Below are positions 1-10,900 of a stretch of DNA of 64,000 bases, piece after piece (position 1 is the first letter of the stretch; the number at the start of each line of letters is the position of its first letter). Source of the stretch: Limnomonas spitsbergensis. Its lineage: Eukaryota; Chlorophyta; Chlorophyceae; Chlamydomonadales. A program made the position numbers and the translations under genes. The notes under the pieces were generated by a model. The model saw nothing but the letters and a program-made list of their open reading frames with translations. It ran no database searches and was not told the DNA's origin. The DNA lies in contig JAYJMM010000023.1 of NCBI GenBank assembly GCA_037349105.1, positions 434,001 to 498,000 on the forward strand. The letters run 5' to 3'.

Positions 1-60
1 GAGCCTTTTTGATCAGGGCCCGGGGGTGTAGCGTCATTGACCTGCTGGGTGCACTGGAGG
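1..60 (+). repeat. Fragment of a dispersed GC-rich terminal-repeat motif
   Basis: The first 60 bases share the core motif (gagcctttt, then gggccc, then ggtgta and gtcattg) seen at 6707-6806, 7551-7609 and, inverted, at 7765-7820. It is probably the end of a non-autonomous element cut by the window edge. Homology was judged by eye and the partner end is not visible. Confidence 0.45.
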
Positions 61-128
61 AGCTGAAGCAGGGAGCAGCCTCCCCTAAAACTGCTCAAAC
101 TGGCAATCCGGCATAACCCGTCACAGAA

Positions 129-669
129 ATGTGGTCACAACTGGTCATAACCTATGAGCAAGCGCAGAGGGACCCCAGGGACCCCGCCATGGAATTCAGG
201 TATGCAATATGCAGCAACCTACGTTGGCGGCAGAATAAGCCGGGCGCGGTCCGTGCCCGGCCTCAACTGACGCCAGGGGCTCAAGCTAGTTACCGCCCCA
301 GGAAGAGGGAGTTTGCTAGCATGCGTACAAATTGTAGGCTGCGGATCGGCGCAGCCAGCACAGCCGACATTGGAGAACGGCGCAGCGGTCAACGGCGTGA
401 AGTACGCTACCGCCGGCGACGCTGGGCGGGGGGAGATGGGGAGCATGAGGAAGACGCACTACGTGCTTACTTGCAATGCCCTAGCCTCGAGTAAAAGAGT
501 AGGGACCCAGGCAGGGGGTGCAGGCCACCCAGACGGGGCCACAATCCTGGACAAGTTGTTCCTGAGCGGAATGAATTCTGAGGTCTGCATTGCGACGATG
601 TCATACAACTACCCCGCACCCACACAGCGTACCGCATGTCCTTGTCTGCTTAACCATGTTCTTTTTTGA
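129..669 (+). mobile_element. Decayed non-LTR retrotransposon C-terminal remnant
   Basis: About 330-480 matches 7085-7235 along its length (shared blocks around cagcacagccgac, caacggcgtga/caacagcgtga and ggcgagcatg). The better-kept copy at 7030-7455 reads a CxxC...H...C knuckle like the C-terminal zinc knuckle of chlorophyte LINE proteins. Here the frame 129-494 keeps GEHEED...QCPS but has lost the first cysteine pair, and the reading frame shifts around 480-540. Treated as a dead fragment rather than a gene. Confidence 0.45.
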
Positions 670-801
670 GTAGACAAGTGAACACATGGCACTAATATTT
701 ATTTGAAGTACCGGTACCGGTATGTGGCATGGTCTGAATCTGGTTTGAATCCGTGCTGTATAGCAGTATACCTCAAGAATGGCTCCGGTTTTTCATTCTT
801 G

Positions 802-1559
802 GGCTGTGTTTCCATTGGCTGTTTTGACGTCGGGGTGGGCTGCCAGCTAGGCGCCAGCTGTGCCACCCCGACGAAAACGTTTCCATTGGACGTCGAAACA
901 CGACCGGATTTAGTACAGTCGACGGTTGGTTTCCCAGACTCTTCTGCCCAAACTTACCCAAATCCACTTCGGGTCCGAGACCCGAAGTGAGTTTGGGTGA
1001 CATCCACCCCAAACGCCAGCTGGACAATACTTCGCAGCCTTGTTTTTTGAGCCCTGTGCTCATTCTCCTGTATTCATACCGCTGATAAACTCTGATGGTT
1101 CGATGGAAGTCGACTGGCTGTCCCGGCCCCCGGAACCTCACGTGACGATTTTCTACCCCGTCGTTGCGTTGCAGCATGCGCGACTGAACCGAAAAAGCAA
1201 TAGTATACGTAAGCACCACTGGCTGCTTTGATGTACGTGTTCAAGCTACATAGGTGCAAAAATTTCAAAAGAGCGTTGCCAGCTGCGCCCAATGTCACTA
1301 CGCATGGCCAAGCCGATAGCGCGATTCGTTTTGCAGCATCACAACAAACGCGACTTAACTACTACCAAGGAATGCTGCGACATTTCGAAAATCTTAGCCT
1401 GCGAGGTTCATGAATGCGAATCGGCCATCCCGGACATGCAATGGAAACGAATGCCGGATTTTTCTGTGGTGGTCTCCACCTCGGGCTTAAACCTTGGCGC
1501 GGACCGAACAAAACCGACCTGCCCGACTGCTCACCTCAAACTCCAATGGAAACACAGCC
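802..1559. mobile_element. 758-bp non-autonomous DNA transposon (MITE-like)
   Basis: The ends are a perfect 17-bp terminal inverted repeat: ggctgtgtttccattgg at 802-818 and its reverse complement at 1543-1559. Both ends are flanked directly by TTG (799-801 and 1560-1562), which fits a 3-bp target-site duplication. The motif tttccattgg recurs inside in both orientations (near 888 and 1440), and there is a strong internal hairpin at 966-988 (10-bp stem, 3-base loop) within a longer imperfect palindrome (957-997). No transposase ORF is present. A 3-bp duplication and subterminal repeats are compatible with the PIF/Harbinger superfamily, but that assignment is inference. Confidence 0.8.
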
Positions 1560-1585
1560 TTGGCTAATAGCCTTCATTTTGTAAA

Positions 1586-2563
1586 ATGCGTTACAAAGAC
1601 AATGCAGAACTCTTGAGCAGTCTTCGATCCACGAGGATAAAACTTGAAGGTGTCAACCCTCGGCAACTGCAATTTTCGTCAAGCAGATTCTTGGAGGCAT
1701 GTGGATCTTTTACAGTAAGCTGTTCGAAGATAATCTTTGTCATCGAATCAGCGGCTGACATGTCTGTCGGAAACAGCAGTATGCGATCCCTGTGGTGGCG
1801 ACAGTGGTCGGGAGGCTTAACCAGCACGGAGTTCATGAACTGCTTCGATCAGGCTCTTTCTTGTGTCCCCTACCTCCCGCTCTCCAACGCTGACATCGTC
1901 ACAGCAGCTGCAGCCGCCTTGATTTCCGCCAACGGGGTAATCGAACTCGCTTTCTCAGGCGAACCCGGGGAATGGCCACAGCTGGAGCTGTGGCTGATGC
2001 AGCAGGGCATGGCCAGGAACATTTCCGCCCATGCCAAGTTGCTGCGTCCTGTCCTGCATGGTACTGCTCACTGGGACCAGGAAGGCTTGCCAGCCACAAC
2101 CCTCGATATAATTCGCCGCACCCTCACCTAAGTCAGCCACAGCAGCCGCTTGGTAAGAACCTTCCTCAGCGTGAACACAGAGGACATCGTGGAGCTCTAC
2201 TGCACCACTTTTAAGTACCTCATCCCCCACGTCCGCAACTGGCTGGAGGCAAACAGCAGCACGCGAGCCTCGATGGAACTACACCCCTCAAGAATGTGGC
2301 TCTCGAATCTTCAGGCTCTCAAGGACAGCTATGATGATCCATCACTTTCCTCTGCGGACTGGAGGCCGCTGACGCCCCTGCTAGTGCAGTCCTTCCAGCT
2401 GGCTAGGGACTTCATTGCCCAGGCGCTGCCGGAGAATGTGACTGTGGCTGCATGGATCTACATGTGCGGTCTGAGCCTCCCGCTTGCTATCATCGCGCCA
2501 CTGCTGAGGAAGGGTGATGGATCCATGCAGGTGGTGCACCACTCCTCGGTCGCGGTGGTGTGA
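1586..2563 (+). pseudogene. Unrecognised protein-coding ORF interrupted by one in-frame TAA
   Basis: Two ORFs, 1586-2131 (181 aa) and 2150-2563 (137 aa), lie in the same frame and are separated only by a TAA at 2129-2131. Read through, they give about 325 residues of ordinary soluble composition: an alanine-rich helix (NADIVTAAAAALISANG), then the segments ELYCTTFKYLIPHVRNWL and QSFQLARDFIAQALPENV. There is an upstream in-frame stop at 1568, so ATG 1586 is the first possible start. No GT...AG pair would remove the TAA as a normal-sized intron. I do not recognise the family. It may be a recently inactivated gene, a sequencing error, or separate exons. Its 5' end lies 26 bp from the MITE at 802-1559. 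Confidence 0.5.
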
Positions 2564-2654
2564 TGACAGTTGGTTACTCCATCCCGATAGATGACAACTG
2601 CGAACTGCTGATCATGTTTTTTGGCTGAGACGACTACTGTTGGGTGACACACTA

Positions 2655-2684
2655 CTGTTGCTGCTGCTGCTGCTGCTGTTGCTA
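2655..2684 (+). repeat. CTG/TTG microsatellite
   Basis: About ten trinucleotides, mostly CTG with TTG interruptions. It lies downstream of the broken ORF in sequence with no other recognisable feature (2564-2840). Confidence 0.9.
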
Positions 2685-2842
2685 CAACTAATAACAACCA
2701 TCGCTCGACCCTAATAATATTAATGGACCTGTCATCATCAGCCAAACTAACCCTCTGGCCACGCACTCTCGTCTAATACCTAATTTATCGAGATTGTATT
2801 TTGTTAAACAACACGTCTGTGCTTGCAAGTCACAGTAGTTGA

Positions 2843-2997
2843 CCGGGGGGGGGCCCCGCGTAGCGGGGGGGGGGCGTGAGCCCCCTTCTGTGACACGCCC
2901 CCCCCCCTACAAGTACCTTATGCGAGCGGGAGCGAGCATTCTGTGACACGCCACCGTCCTGCAAGTACATTATTACACGCGAGCGGGAGCGAGCGTT
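2843..2997. repeat. G/C homopolymer runs followed by a two-copy 53-bp repeat
   Basis: Long G runs (2844-2853, 2865-2874) and a C run (2897-2907) precede two imperfect copies of a 53-bp unit. The copies start at 2888 and 2941, each opening with ctgtgacacgcc and ending with gcgagcgggagcgagc. Nothing supportable was found from 2998 to 3370. Confidence 0.7.
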
Positions 2998-3370
2998 CAT
3001 TGCCTGAACGACGGACGACGCACGATGGCTGCAATCAAGCTTGCCTTTGTGTTGTGGTGACAGCAATGATTACACGCGCGACCAACCATTCTCTGTTTCG
3101 TTCTGAAGTTTATCAGATGAGTCCGAAGACTCGAGGTGGATGGCATACAGCCTGCACCCAAGTACCCGTGCACACGCGTAGTAGCACCGTCGCGACATGG
3201 TTATTTCCAGCTGCAGTCCCTGCTGAATTTGTTCGCGACGAGGTCCGGAAGCCATGCATCCGCGTTGTTCATCATGTACATGGCTTGCTGGACGACGACC
3301 CTTGTCTGCTCATCAACCAATCCGCAGGTACATCGCGGCACCCATCACCATCACTCTGCAGGCTGGACTG

Positions 3371-3537
3371 GAGAGGTTGGTGGTTGTGGGTGGGAGAACA
3401 GGGATTCGGGGGAGAGGGGCAGGCTGGATCAGAGTGCAGGCTTGACCTGAGAGGTTGGTGGTTGTGGGTGGGAGAACCAGGATTCAGGGGAGGGGGGCAG
3501 GCTGGATCAGAGTTTGGACCTGAGAGGTGGGTGGGTG
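3371..3537 (+). repeat. GT-rich tandem repeat, 73-78 bp period
   Basis: The block gagaggttggtggttgtggg starts at 3371 and 3449, and a truncated copy starts at 3522. Each full copy continues with ggcaggctggatcagag. The 200-aa reading frame across it is repeat-driven and not considered a gene. Confidence 0.8.
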
Positions 3538-3770
3538 AGCGCTAGAGCAAGGCTTTGGTAGGGCGCAAATCTAGGAGGGTGCATACCCGCTGGTTGGCTG
3601 CTTGTGTCAATTAGCGCAAGATTTCTTGTGTCCAGGCCTTATGCAGGATTGCATGTGACACTGTCTTTTCGTAGGCAGGCCTAACGGCCGAGTAAATCTA
3701 TGGCAGCTCGTACATTTTAATCAAGTGCATTGAAGCAGCATCAGGCATGATGGATCTGCAGCCCGCATGG

Positions 3771-3893
3771 CCTCCTCCTCTTCCTCCTCGCCTACCCCTC
3801 GCCTCCTTCACTCCTCCCCTCCTCCCCTCACCTCCTCCCCTCCTCGCCTCCTCCCCTCCTCGCCTCCTCGTCCCCCCTTCCTCCTCCTCCTCT
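3771..3893 (+). repeat. Polypyrimidine (CCT/TCC) tract
   Basis: About 120 bases are almost purely C and T on the plus strand, arranged as degenerate CTCCTCCCCT repeats. It lies 60 bp upstream of a possible splice acceptor at 3951-3955. It could be an intronic pyrimidine tract or simply a microsatellite. Confidence 0.85.
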
Positions 3894-3955
3894 ACTGATC
3901 CATGCCGCTTCACCCCCCCTCCCATGGCACCCTGCAGCTGCCGGCTATTCTGCAG

Positions 3956-4280
3956 TGGAGCTTTTGGAGTCGGGTTTGTTTCCAGCGTCGGAGCTTCTTA
4001 GCGCAGGGTACAGCATGCAGGACATCGCAGAGCATGGATCAAACTTGGCCCGGCCCCCCTTAGCGGGGGGCAGCAAGCAGGAGGTCTCACAGTATGGATC
4101 AAACTGGGCCCAGCAGCCCCCCTGTGCTGAAGATGATGCTTGGAACAACGGCGGCGGCTTGGCGCAGCAGGAGGGGCCGCAGCAGCAGTTGCTGAATGCG
4201 GCGTCTGTGCTTGGAAATGAATCCAGGCCCGCCTTGTTGCGTGCGCAAGAGACTGGTGTGGAAAGTGGCGTCTTGATCGG
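3956..4280 (+). CDS. Candidate internal exon, glutamine-rich protein of unknown function
   Basis: The frame is open from a tctgcag acceptor at 3949-3955 to a consensus GTGAGT donor at 4281, about 108 codons. It opens with helical residues (ELLESGLFPASELLSAGYS) that resemble the leucine/alanine/glycine repeats seen in algal proteins, then becomes Q/N/G-rich with a QQQ run. Two internal near-copies occur (the EHGSNLARPPLAGG and QYGSNWAQQPP stretches). There is no ATG at the left edge, so it would have to be spliced. The rest of the gene is not assembled; 5004-5194 could be its last exon. Confidence 0.35.
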
Positions 4281-4663
4281 GTGAGTTCACGACCAGAGCA
4301 TATGGCAGTGCATAGTGCCAATCACTGTCTTTACGGTGGCTGAATTACGTAGCCGAGTTTCGGTCACCTTAATTTCACAGTGAATTTAGCTACTCTTGCC
4401 AGGAAGGGACCGTGATTACTTTCACGATATTTCAATTACCGTGCAATTGCACATCAGTGGGTACCTTTGCTGGGCCACCCTTGGGCCGACTCCCACCAAA
4501 CCTGGACCAGCCTTCGGCCGGTGGTCCAAGCAGCAGGGCTGGCCGAACCAGGGGCTTGTGGCTGGGGGCCACAGTCTAGCTGAACTGTGGTTGATAGGGG
4601 TTTACCACTCACAAAAACAAGGGTTGCAGGGGCTTCTTTATCTTGGTGTGCCTCCGAGCCGAT

Positions 4664-4772
4664 GCAGGATATCATGCCCTGCTGTCGTGTGTGCTCAAAG
4701 ACCGCATCATGGGGCACTGTACACACTCTGCAGGACATGAGGCCTTACCGTCATGTGTGCTCAAAGATCAGA
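4664..4772 (+). repeat. Two-copy 66-bp tandem duplication
   Basis: Copies starting at 4664 and 4730 share gcagga and then a tgtgtgctcaaaga block, with roughly 80 percent similarity by eye. It lies in sequence with no supported gene. Confidence 0.65.
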
Positions 4773-5003
4773 CCCAGTGTCGGATGCCTGGACGGTAACT
4801 CTGCAAGATCGCTTTACGGCACAGGGGATATGTCTCCCAAATTTAATCCGGGCCAAAAGGTGGAACGTCATTAACAGGGGATATGTGATATGTCACTGCC
4901 TCCATCCAGCCCCTGCCCATGCCCCTGCCCCAGGCCCTGCCTCCTCCACACAGCCCCCCCCACAGTCCCCTGCCCCTGCTCCCTCCCAGGTCAAGGCCTG
5001 CAG

Positions 5004-5194
5004 GCTCTGATTATTTGGCAACTTCCGAGATGCCGCAAATGGTGTACAGGCCACCGCTCTCCCCGGACTCGCCCCCAATGCCGCTCATCACACCGTTTGC
5101 CTCGGCTGCACAGTGGGAGCCTCCTGATGCTGGGAAAGCTGTTGAGGACGAAGAAGTGGATGTCGATGAGCTGCTGTCTTTGCTTTGTGTCTGA
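5004..5194 (+). CDS. Candidate 3'-terminal exon, unknown protein
   Basis: After a pyrimidine-rich stretch and a ctgcag acceptor (5003), an open frame of about 63 codons ends at TGA 5192-5194. It contains a proline-rich block (YRPPLSPDSPPMPLITP) and an acidic, leucine-ending tail (EDEEVDVDELLSLLCV). A second, degraded copy of the first part lies just downstream at about 5212-5290. The function is not recognised. It may belong with the exon at 3956-4280, but nothing proves the link. Nothing supportable was found from 5295 to 5715. Confidence 0.3.
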
Positions 5195-5769
5195 CTGGAC
5201 ACATTTAGGATGAATTGGCAGCTCCCGGAATGCCACAAATGGCATACAGGCCACCGCTGCCCCCTGACTGGACACATCTAGGAGGATTGCATGCACACGA
5301 AGGGCCCTTCTGAATGCTCATGGCTGCATGGGGCGGGATGAGCTGGCTGAAGTCCAGCCACCATGCGCAGAAAAAACAAACAGTCCATGGTTCGATGAAA
5401 CAATGAGGCTTCCGTTAGGTTGGTACCATGGGTCTTTCCTGGGTGTTTCATTTTGCATCGAAAATTATGTCATTTCATCTTTAAAATCCAGAGCAAGCTT
5501 CTGAGTGCCGAAGGGGAAATGGTGAGCCTTTTAGTGCAAGCATCATGTTAGACCAGAGAGCTCTGTGTTCGACCATTCAGCAAGCATGAAAGGTTGATCG
5601 ATGGCTTTTTTATTAACGGTGCGTTATGGGCCACTCCTATTTTTGCATGCAAACTGTAAAGTGGTTATTCTTCGGCGGAGGTGATTTTTGCCTGAAGGCA
5701 GCTCTCAAAGCACAGGTTGATGGTATTACACTTCTGGGCCCTACACAGGCTGGGCTGCATGGACAAGCA

Positions 5770-6145
5770 CAACTGCTTGGTTGGGAGTGAGGAAGTGTGG
5801 TTATGGGATAGATATAGGAGGACCAAGGGAAAAAGAGACGGTTGGCAAATTTATGACGCTACACCTCTGGGCCACGCGGCTGAGCCTTTGCAGCATGGCC
5901 CAGTGTTGTAACGACCTCTGGGCCATGCTGAAATGAATTCGGCCACGTGGACAAGCAAAAAGCCAGGTAGGAAAGTCTAGGGAGAAGGCACAAGAGGAAA
6001 GGAAGGATAGCAAGTGGACCCACCAGACAACAAGAACACAGAGGGCTTGATGGGCGAACACAGCCAGTTGGTTAGGATAGAGGGAATGTGGTTGTGGGAT
6101 AGACATGGGAGGACCAAGAAGAAAAGAGGCTGGTGGCAACTAAAG
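5770..6145 (+). repeat. Dispersed duplication of a 70-bp segment
   Basis: The segments at about 5778-5847 and 6068-6140 align well (shared gtgtggtt, gggatagat/gggatagac, aggaccaag and ggttggcaa/ggtggcaa blocks), 290 bp apart. Between them are inverted copies of the acacctctgggcc motif that also ends the element at 7765-7820. This looks like nested, decayed transposon sequence. Confidence 0.5.
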
Positions 6146-6299
6146 AACGGTGCATACCCGCTGGGCCCAATGCAGCGGTGGCACCGGCGGCACAGCAATA
6201 CAGCCCTCTCATGGCTCAAGCCATGGCAGCAGATATGCAGCTTGCAGTCAGCCAGGGCACTGGCGGCCGCACCTGGTGCTCTGATCTGCTGGGTCCTCT

Positions 6300-6700
6300 G
6301 GGGGTTGCCACTAACTTCCACCTCTTGTACCAGGCTGAACAGGGGTGGGATGCACTTGCTTTTGTGGACTGTGCGGTGGGCATCGTTGAGGGTTAGTCTC
6401 TAGGGATTCTGAGGCGCGGTGTCGTTTGCCTTTCCGGCCTTCTCTTTTGGTCCTTTTTTGTTGTTGTTGTTTGCTCTCTTTTTAGTTTCTTCTCTTCTCC
6501 CTTCTGATCAGTGGGGCGCCCTCGCGGCCTAGCACGGGTGGGATACGCTTGCTTTTGTGGACTTTTCTTTTCTTAGAGGCTTTGTTGAGGGGCTGGTCTA
6601 TGGTGGAACTCAGGTGTTGGACTTTGTCTTCTTTGCCTTCCCGGCCTCTCCTTTTACTCCTTTCCCCCTCTCTTCCTTGTAGTTCCTTCTTTACTCCCCT
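6300..6700 (+). mobile_element. Two decayed copies of a retroelement 3' tail
   Basis: The block gggatgcacttgcttttgtg at 6348-6367 and its near-copy at about 6540 are each followed by a gttgagg stretch and a pyrimidine-rich tail (cttttactcc, ttccttc). The first copy is translatable as FHLLYQAEQGWDALAFVDC, which aligns with the end of the remnant protein at 7030-7455. They appear to be tandem fragments of the same element's 3' end, not genes. Confidence 0.45.
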
Positions 6701-6706
6701 CTGAAC

Positions 6707-6806
6707 AGTTGGGCGCCCACACGGCCGAGCTTTGAGCGGGCCCAGAGGTGTAATGTTATTGACCCGCTGGGCCCGGCTGAAAGCTCGGCAACGTGGGCTG
6801 GTGGGG
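6707..6806. repeat. Fold-back copy of the terminal-repeat motif
   Basis: It begins agttgggcgcccac like the left end of 7551-7820. It then folds on itself: cggccgagctttgagcgggc (6722-6741) is complementary, with a few mismatches, to the segment gcccggctgaaagctcggc about 30 bp downstream. It may be a collapsed MITE made of its two ends. Confidence 0.6.
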
Positions 6807-7029
6807 AATGACTGGGCTCAATTCCAGGTATCCTGCATAGCCTGGGCCATGGTGCAGCCATGCTATCCTCCTATGTGAGGTGGCGGGAACATGGAACCCG
6901 GGGATCTACTAGTCAGGGGGGGAGAGAAGATCATCTGGCGGGTTCGAATCCTCAACCTCTGGATACGGAACCGAACACAGATCTGCAGCTGCCTATCATG
7001 CCTGGTTTCAGCCTACGACAAGTGCCATA

Positions 7030-7455
7030 TTGGCGCATGCTATGGGCCGCATTAAGAAAGGGTGTGCCCGGGGTTGCACGAACTTAAAGTTGCATCCCGG
7101 CGCGGTCAGCACAGCCGACACTAGAGGACGACGCAACGATCAACAGCGTGACACACACTACTGCCAGCGATGCTGTGCTAGGGGACATGGCGAGCATGTG
7201 GAGGGCATGCATGCTTGTTTTTCATGCCCAAGCATGAAGGCGGCATTTAGGCAGCAGGGGCTGGCTGGTCCCCCAAAAGATGCTACAGACTTCCACCAGT
7301 TTTTTCGGGGCAGGCAGGGGTGGGGGGGCTGGCTTTTGTGGAACATGTTGTTGAGCTTGTTGAAGGCTAGTCTCTTCAGGGGCAGGGGATACGGTTTGCC
7401 TGACCTGTTTGTTGTTGATCTTTGTGTTAAGCTAGTGCACTTGCTTTCCTGTTGA
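7030..7455 (+). mobile_element. Non-LTR retrotransposon C-terminal zinc-knuckle remnant
   Basis: A 141-aa frame contains YCQRCCARGHGEHVEGM followed by CFSCPS. This is the CxxC-x(n)-H-x(n)-C arrangement that closes the ORF2 protein of many chlorophyte LINEs, as in the better-preserved element at 17205-19404. No reverse transcriptase sequence precedes it, so it is a fragment. A more decayed relative is at 129-669. Confidence 0.55.
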
Positions 7456-7550
7456 GCTTTCTCCCTTGGCATTCCTAGCTGATGTTTTGTCTGCCAGCGT
7501 GGCCGAGCTTTATTTAAGCAGGGCCCAAAGGTCTAGCCTCCCTTCTGAAC

Positions 7551-7820
7551 AGTTGGGCGCCCACGCGACCGAGCCTTTTGAGCATGGCCCAGAGGTGTAA
7601 CGTCATTGCCTACATTGCGGACTCTTAAGTATATAAGGATCTAGTTGGGCGCTAACATGTCCCAGCCTTTTTCAACAAGGTCCAGATCAGTTTGTCATGA
7701 ATAACCTGTCTCCTGAACTGGATAACTTCAGGCGGTTGCCCTTCAATATATCATTTTCAGTCCATGGCATAACACCTCTGGGCTCTGCTCAAAAAGGCTC
7801 GCCCGCGTGGGTGCCTAACT
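7551..7820. mobile_element. 270-bp MITE with about 55-bp terminal inverted repeats
   Basis: Left end 7551-7604 (agttgggcgcccacgcg ... gcccagaggtgtaacg) is the near-perfect reverse complement of 7765-7820. The centre has no ORF. A further degenerate copy of the end motif sits inside at about 7653-7710. No convincing target-site duplication was found. Its right end is only 16 bp from the first unit of the 68-bp satellite array. Confidence 0.75.
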
Positions 7821-7936
7821 AAAGTGGAAAATCCAGAAACGGTGCAATGAAGCTCACCGTTGGTACACTTGCTGAGATCCAAGGCAACAAACAGGCAGCA
7901 GGCCGAACGGTGCAATGAAGCTCACCGTTGGTACAT

Positions 7937-10900
7937 TTGCTGAGATCCAAGGCAACAAACAGGCAGCAGGCCGAACGGTGCAATGAAGCTCACCGTTGGT
8001 ACACTTGCTGAGATCCAAGGCAACAAACAGGCAGCAGGCCGAACGGTGCAATGAAGCTCACTGTTGGTACACTTGCTGAGATCCAAGGCAACAGACAGGC
8101 AGCAGCCTGAACGGTGCAATGAAGCTCACTGTTGGTACACTTGCTGAGATCCAAGGCAACAGACAGGCAGCAGCCACACCGAACGGTGCAATGAAGCTCA
8201 CTGTTGGTACACTTGCTGAGATCCAAGGCAACAAACAGGCAGCAGGCCGAACGGTGCAATGAAGCTCACTGTTGGTACACTTGCTGAGATCCAAGGCAAT
8301 AGACAGGCAGCAGCCACACCGAACGGTGCAATGAAGCTCACTGTTGGTACACTTGCTGAGATCCAAGGCAACAAACAGGCAGCAGGCCGAACGGTGCAAT
8401 GAAGCTCACTGTTGGTACACTTGCTGAGATCCAAGGCAACAAACAGGCAGCAGGCCGAACGGTGCAATGAAGCTCACTGTTGGTACACTTGCTGAGATCC
8501 AAGGCAACAGACAGGCAGCAGGCCGAACGGTGCAATGAAACTCACTGTTGGTACACTTGCTGAGATCCAAGGCAACAGACAGGCAGCAGGCCGAACGGTG
8601 CAATGAAGCTCACTGTTGGTACACTTGCTGAGATCCAAGGCAACAGACAGGCAGCAGGCCGAACGGTGCAATGAAGCTCACTGTTGGTACACTTGCTGAG
8701 ATCCAAGGACAGGCAGCAGGCCGAATTGTGCAATGAAACTCACTGTTGGTACACTTGCTGAGATCCAAGGCAACAGACAGGCAGCAGGCCGAACGGTGCA
8801 ATGAAGCTCACTGTTGGTACACTTGCTGAGATCCAAGGCAACAGACAGGCAGCAGGCCGAACGGTGCAATGAAACTCACTGTAGGTACACTTGCTGAGAT
8901 CCAAGGCAACAGACAGGCAGCAGGCCGAACGGTGCAATGAAGCTCACCGTTGGTACACTTGCTGAGATCCAAGGCAACAGACAGGCAGCAGGCCGAACGG
9001 TGCAATGAAACTCACTGTTGGTACACTTGCTGAGATCCAAGGCAACAGGCAGGCAGCAGGCCGAACGGTGCAATGAAACTCACTGTTGGTACACTTGCTG
9101 AGATCCAAGGCAACAGACAGGCAGCAGGCCGAACGGTGCAATGAAGCTCACCGTTGGTACACTTGCTGAGATCCAAGGCAACCGACAGGCAGCAGGCCGA
9201 ACGGTGCAATGAAGCTCACCGTTGGTACACTTGCTGAGATCCAAGGCAACAGACAGGCAGCAGGCCGAACGGTGCAATGAAACTCACTGTTGGTACACTT
9301 GCTGAGATCCAAGGCAACAAACAGGCAGCAGGCCGAACGGTGCAATGAAGCTCACTGTTGGTACATTTGCTGAGATACAAGGCAACAAACAGGCAGCAGG
9401 CCGAACGGTGCAATGAAGCTCACCGTTTGTACACTTGCTGAGATCCAAGGCAACAGACAGGCAGCAGGCCGAACGGTGCAATGAAACTCACTGTTGGTAC
9501 ACTTGCTGAGATCCAAGGCAACAGGCAGGCAGCAGGCCGAACGGTGCAATGAAGCTCACCGTAGGTACACTTGCTGAGATCCAAGGCAACAGACAGGCAG
9601 CAGGCCGAACGGTGCAATGAAGCTCACCGTTGGTACACTTGCTGAGATCCAAGGCAACAGACAGGCAGCAGGCCGAACGGTGCAATGAAGCTCACCGTTG
9701 GTACACTTGCTGAGATCCAAGGCAACAGACAGGCAGCAGGCCGAACGGTGCAATGAAACTCACTGTTGGTACACTTGCTGAGATCCAAGGCAACAGGCAG
9801 GCAGCAGGCCGAACGGTGCAATGAAGCTCACTGTTGGTACATTTGCTGAGATACAAGGCAACAAACAGGCAGCAGGCCGAACGGTGCAATGAAGCTCACC
9901 GTTTGTACACTTGCTGAGATCCAAGGCAACAGACAGGCAGCAGGCCGAACGGTGCAATGAAACTCACTGTTGGTACACTTGCTGAGATCCAAGGCAACAG
10001 GCAAGCAGCAGGCCGAACGGTGCAATGAAGCTCACTGTAGGTACACTTGCTGAGATCCAAGGCAACAGACAGGCAGCAGGCCGAACGGTGCAATGAAGCT
10101 CACCGTTGGTACACTTGCTGAGATCCAAGGCAACAGACAGGCAGCAGGCCGAACGGTGCAATGAAGCTCACCGTTGGTACACTTGCTGAGATCCAAGGCA
10201 ACAGACAGGCAGCAGGCCGAACGGTGCAATGAAACTCACTGTTGGTACACTTGCTGAGATCCAAGGCAACAGGCAGGCAGCAGGCCGAACGGTGCAATGA
10301 AGCTCACTGTTGGTACATTTGCTGAGATCCAAGGCAACAGACAGGCAGCAGGCCGAACGGTGCAATGAAGCTCACTGTTGGTACACTTGCTGAGATCCAA
10401 GGCAACAGACAGGCAGCAGGCCGAACGGTGCAATGAAGCTCACTGTTGGTACACTTGCTGAGATCCAAGGCAACAGGCAGGCAGCAGTCCGAACGGTGCA
10501 ATGAAGCTCACTGTTGGTACATTTGCTGAGATCCAAGGCAACAGACAGGCAGCAGGCCGAACGGTGCAATGAAGCTCACTGTAGGTACACTTGCTGAGAT
10601 CCAAGACAACAAACAGGCAGCATGCCGAACGGTGCAATGAAGCTCACCGTTGGTACACTTGCTGAGATCCAAGGCAACAGACAGGCAGCAGGCCGAACGG
10701 TGCAATGAAGCTCACTGTTGGTACATTTGCTGAGATCCAAGGCAACAGACAGGCAGCAGGCCGAACGGTGCAATGAAGCTCACTGTAGGTACACTTGCTG
10801 AGATCCAAGACAACAAACAGGCAGCAGGCCGAACGGTGCAATGAAGCTCACTGTTGGTACACTTGCTGAGATCCAAGGCAACAGGCAGGCAGCATGCCGA

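Noticed and set aside
2943..3545. 200-aa plus-strand frame
   Set aside because: It covers short tandem repeats and G-rich sequence, with no domain and no splice or start context.
6930..6970. tRNA-like B-box (gggttcgaatcc)
   Set aside because: The flanking bases do not form a T-stem or acceptor stem, and no A-box or anticodon arm is found at the proper distance.
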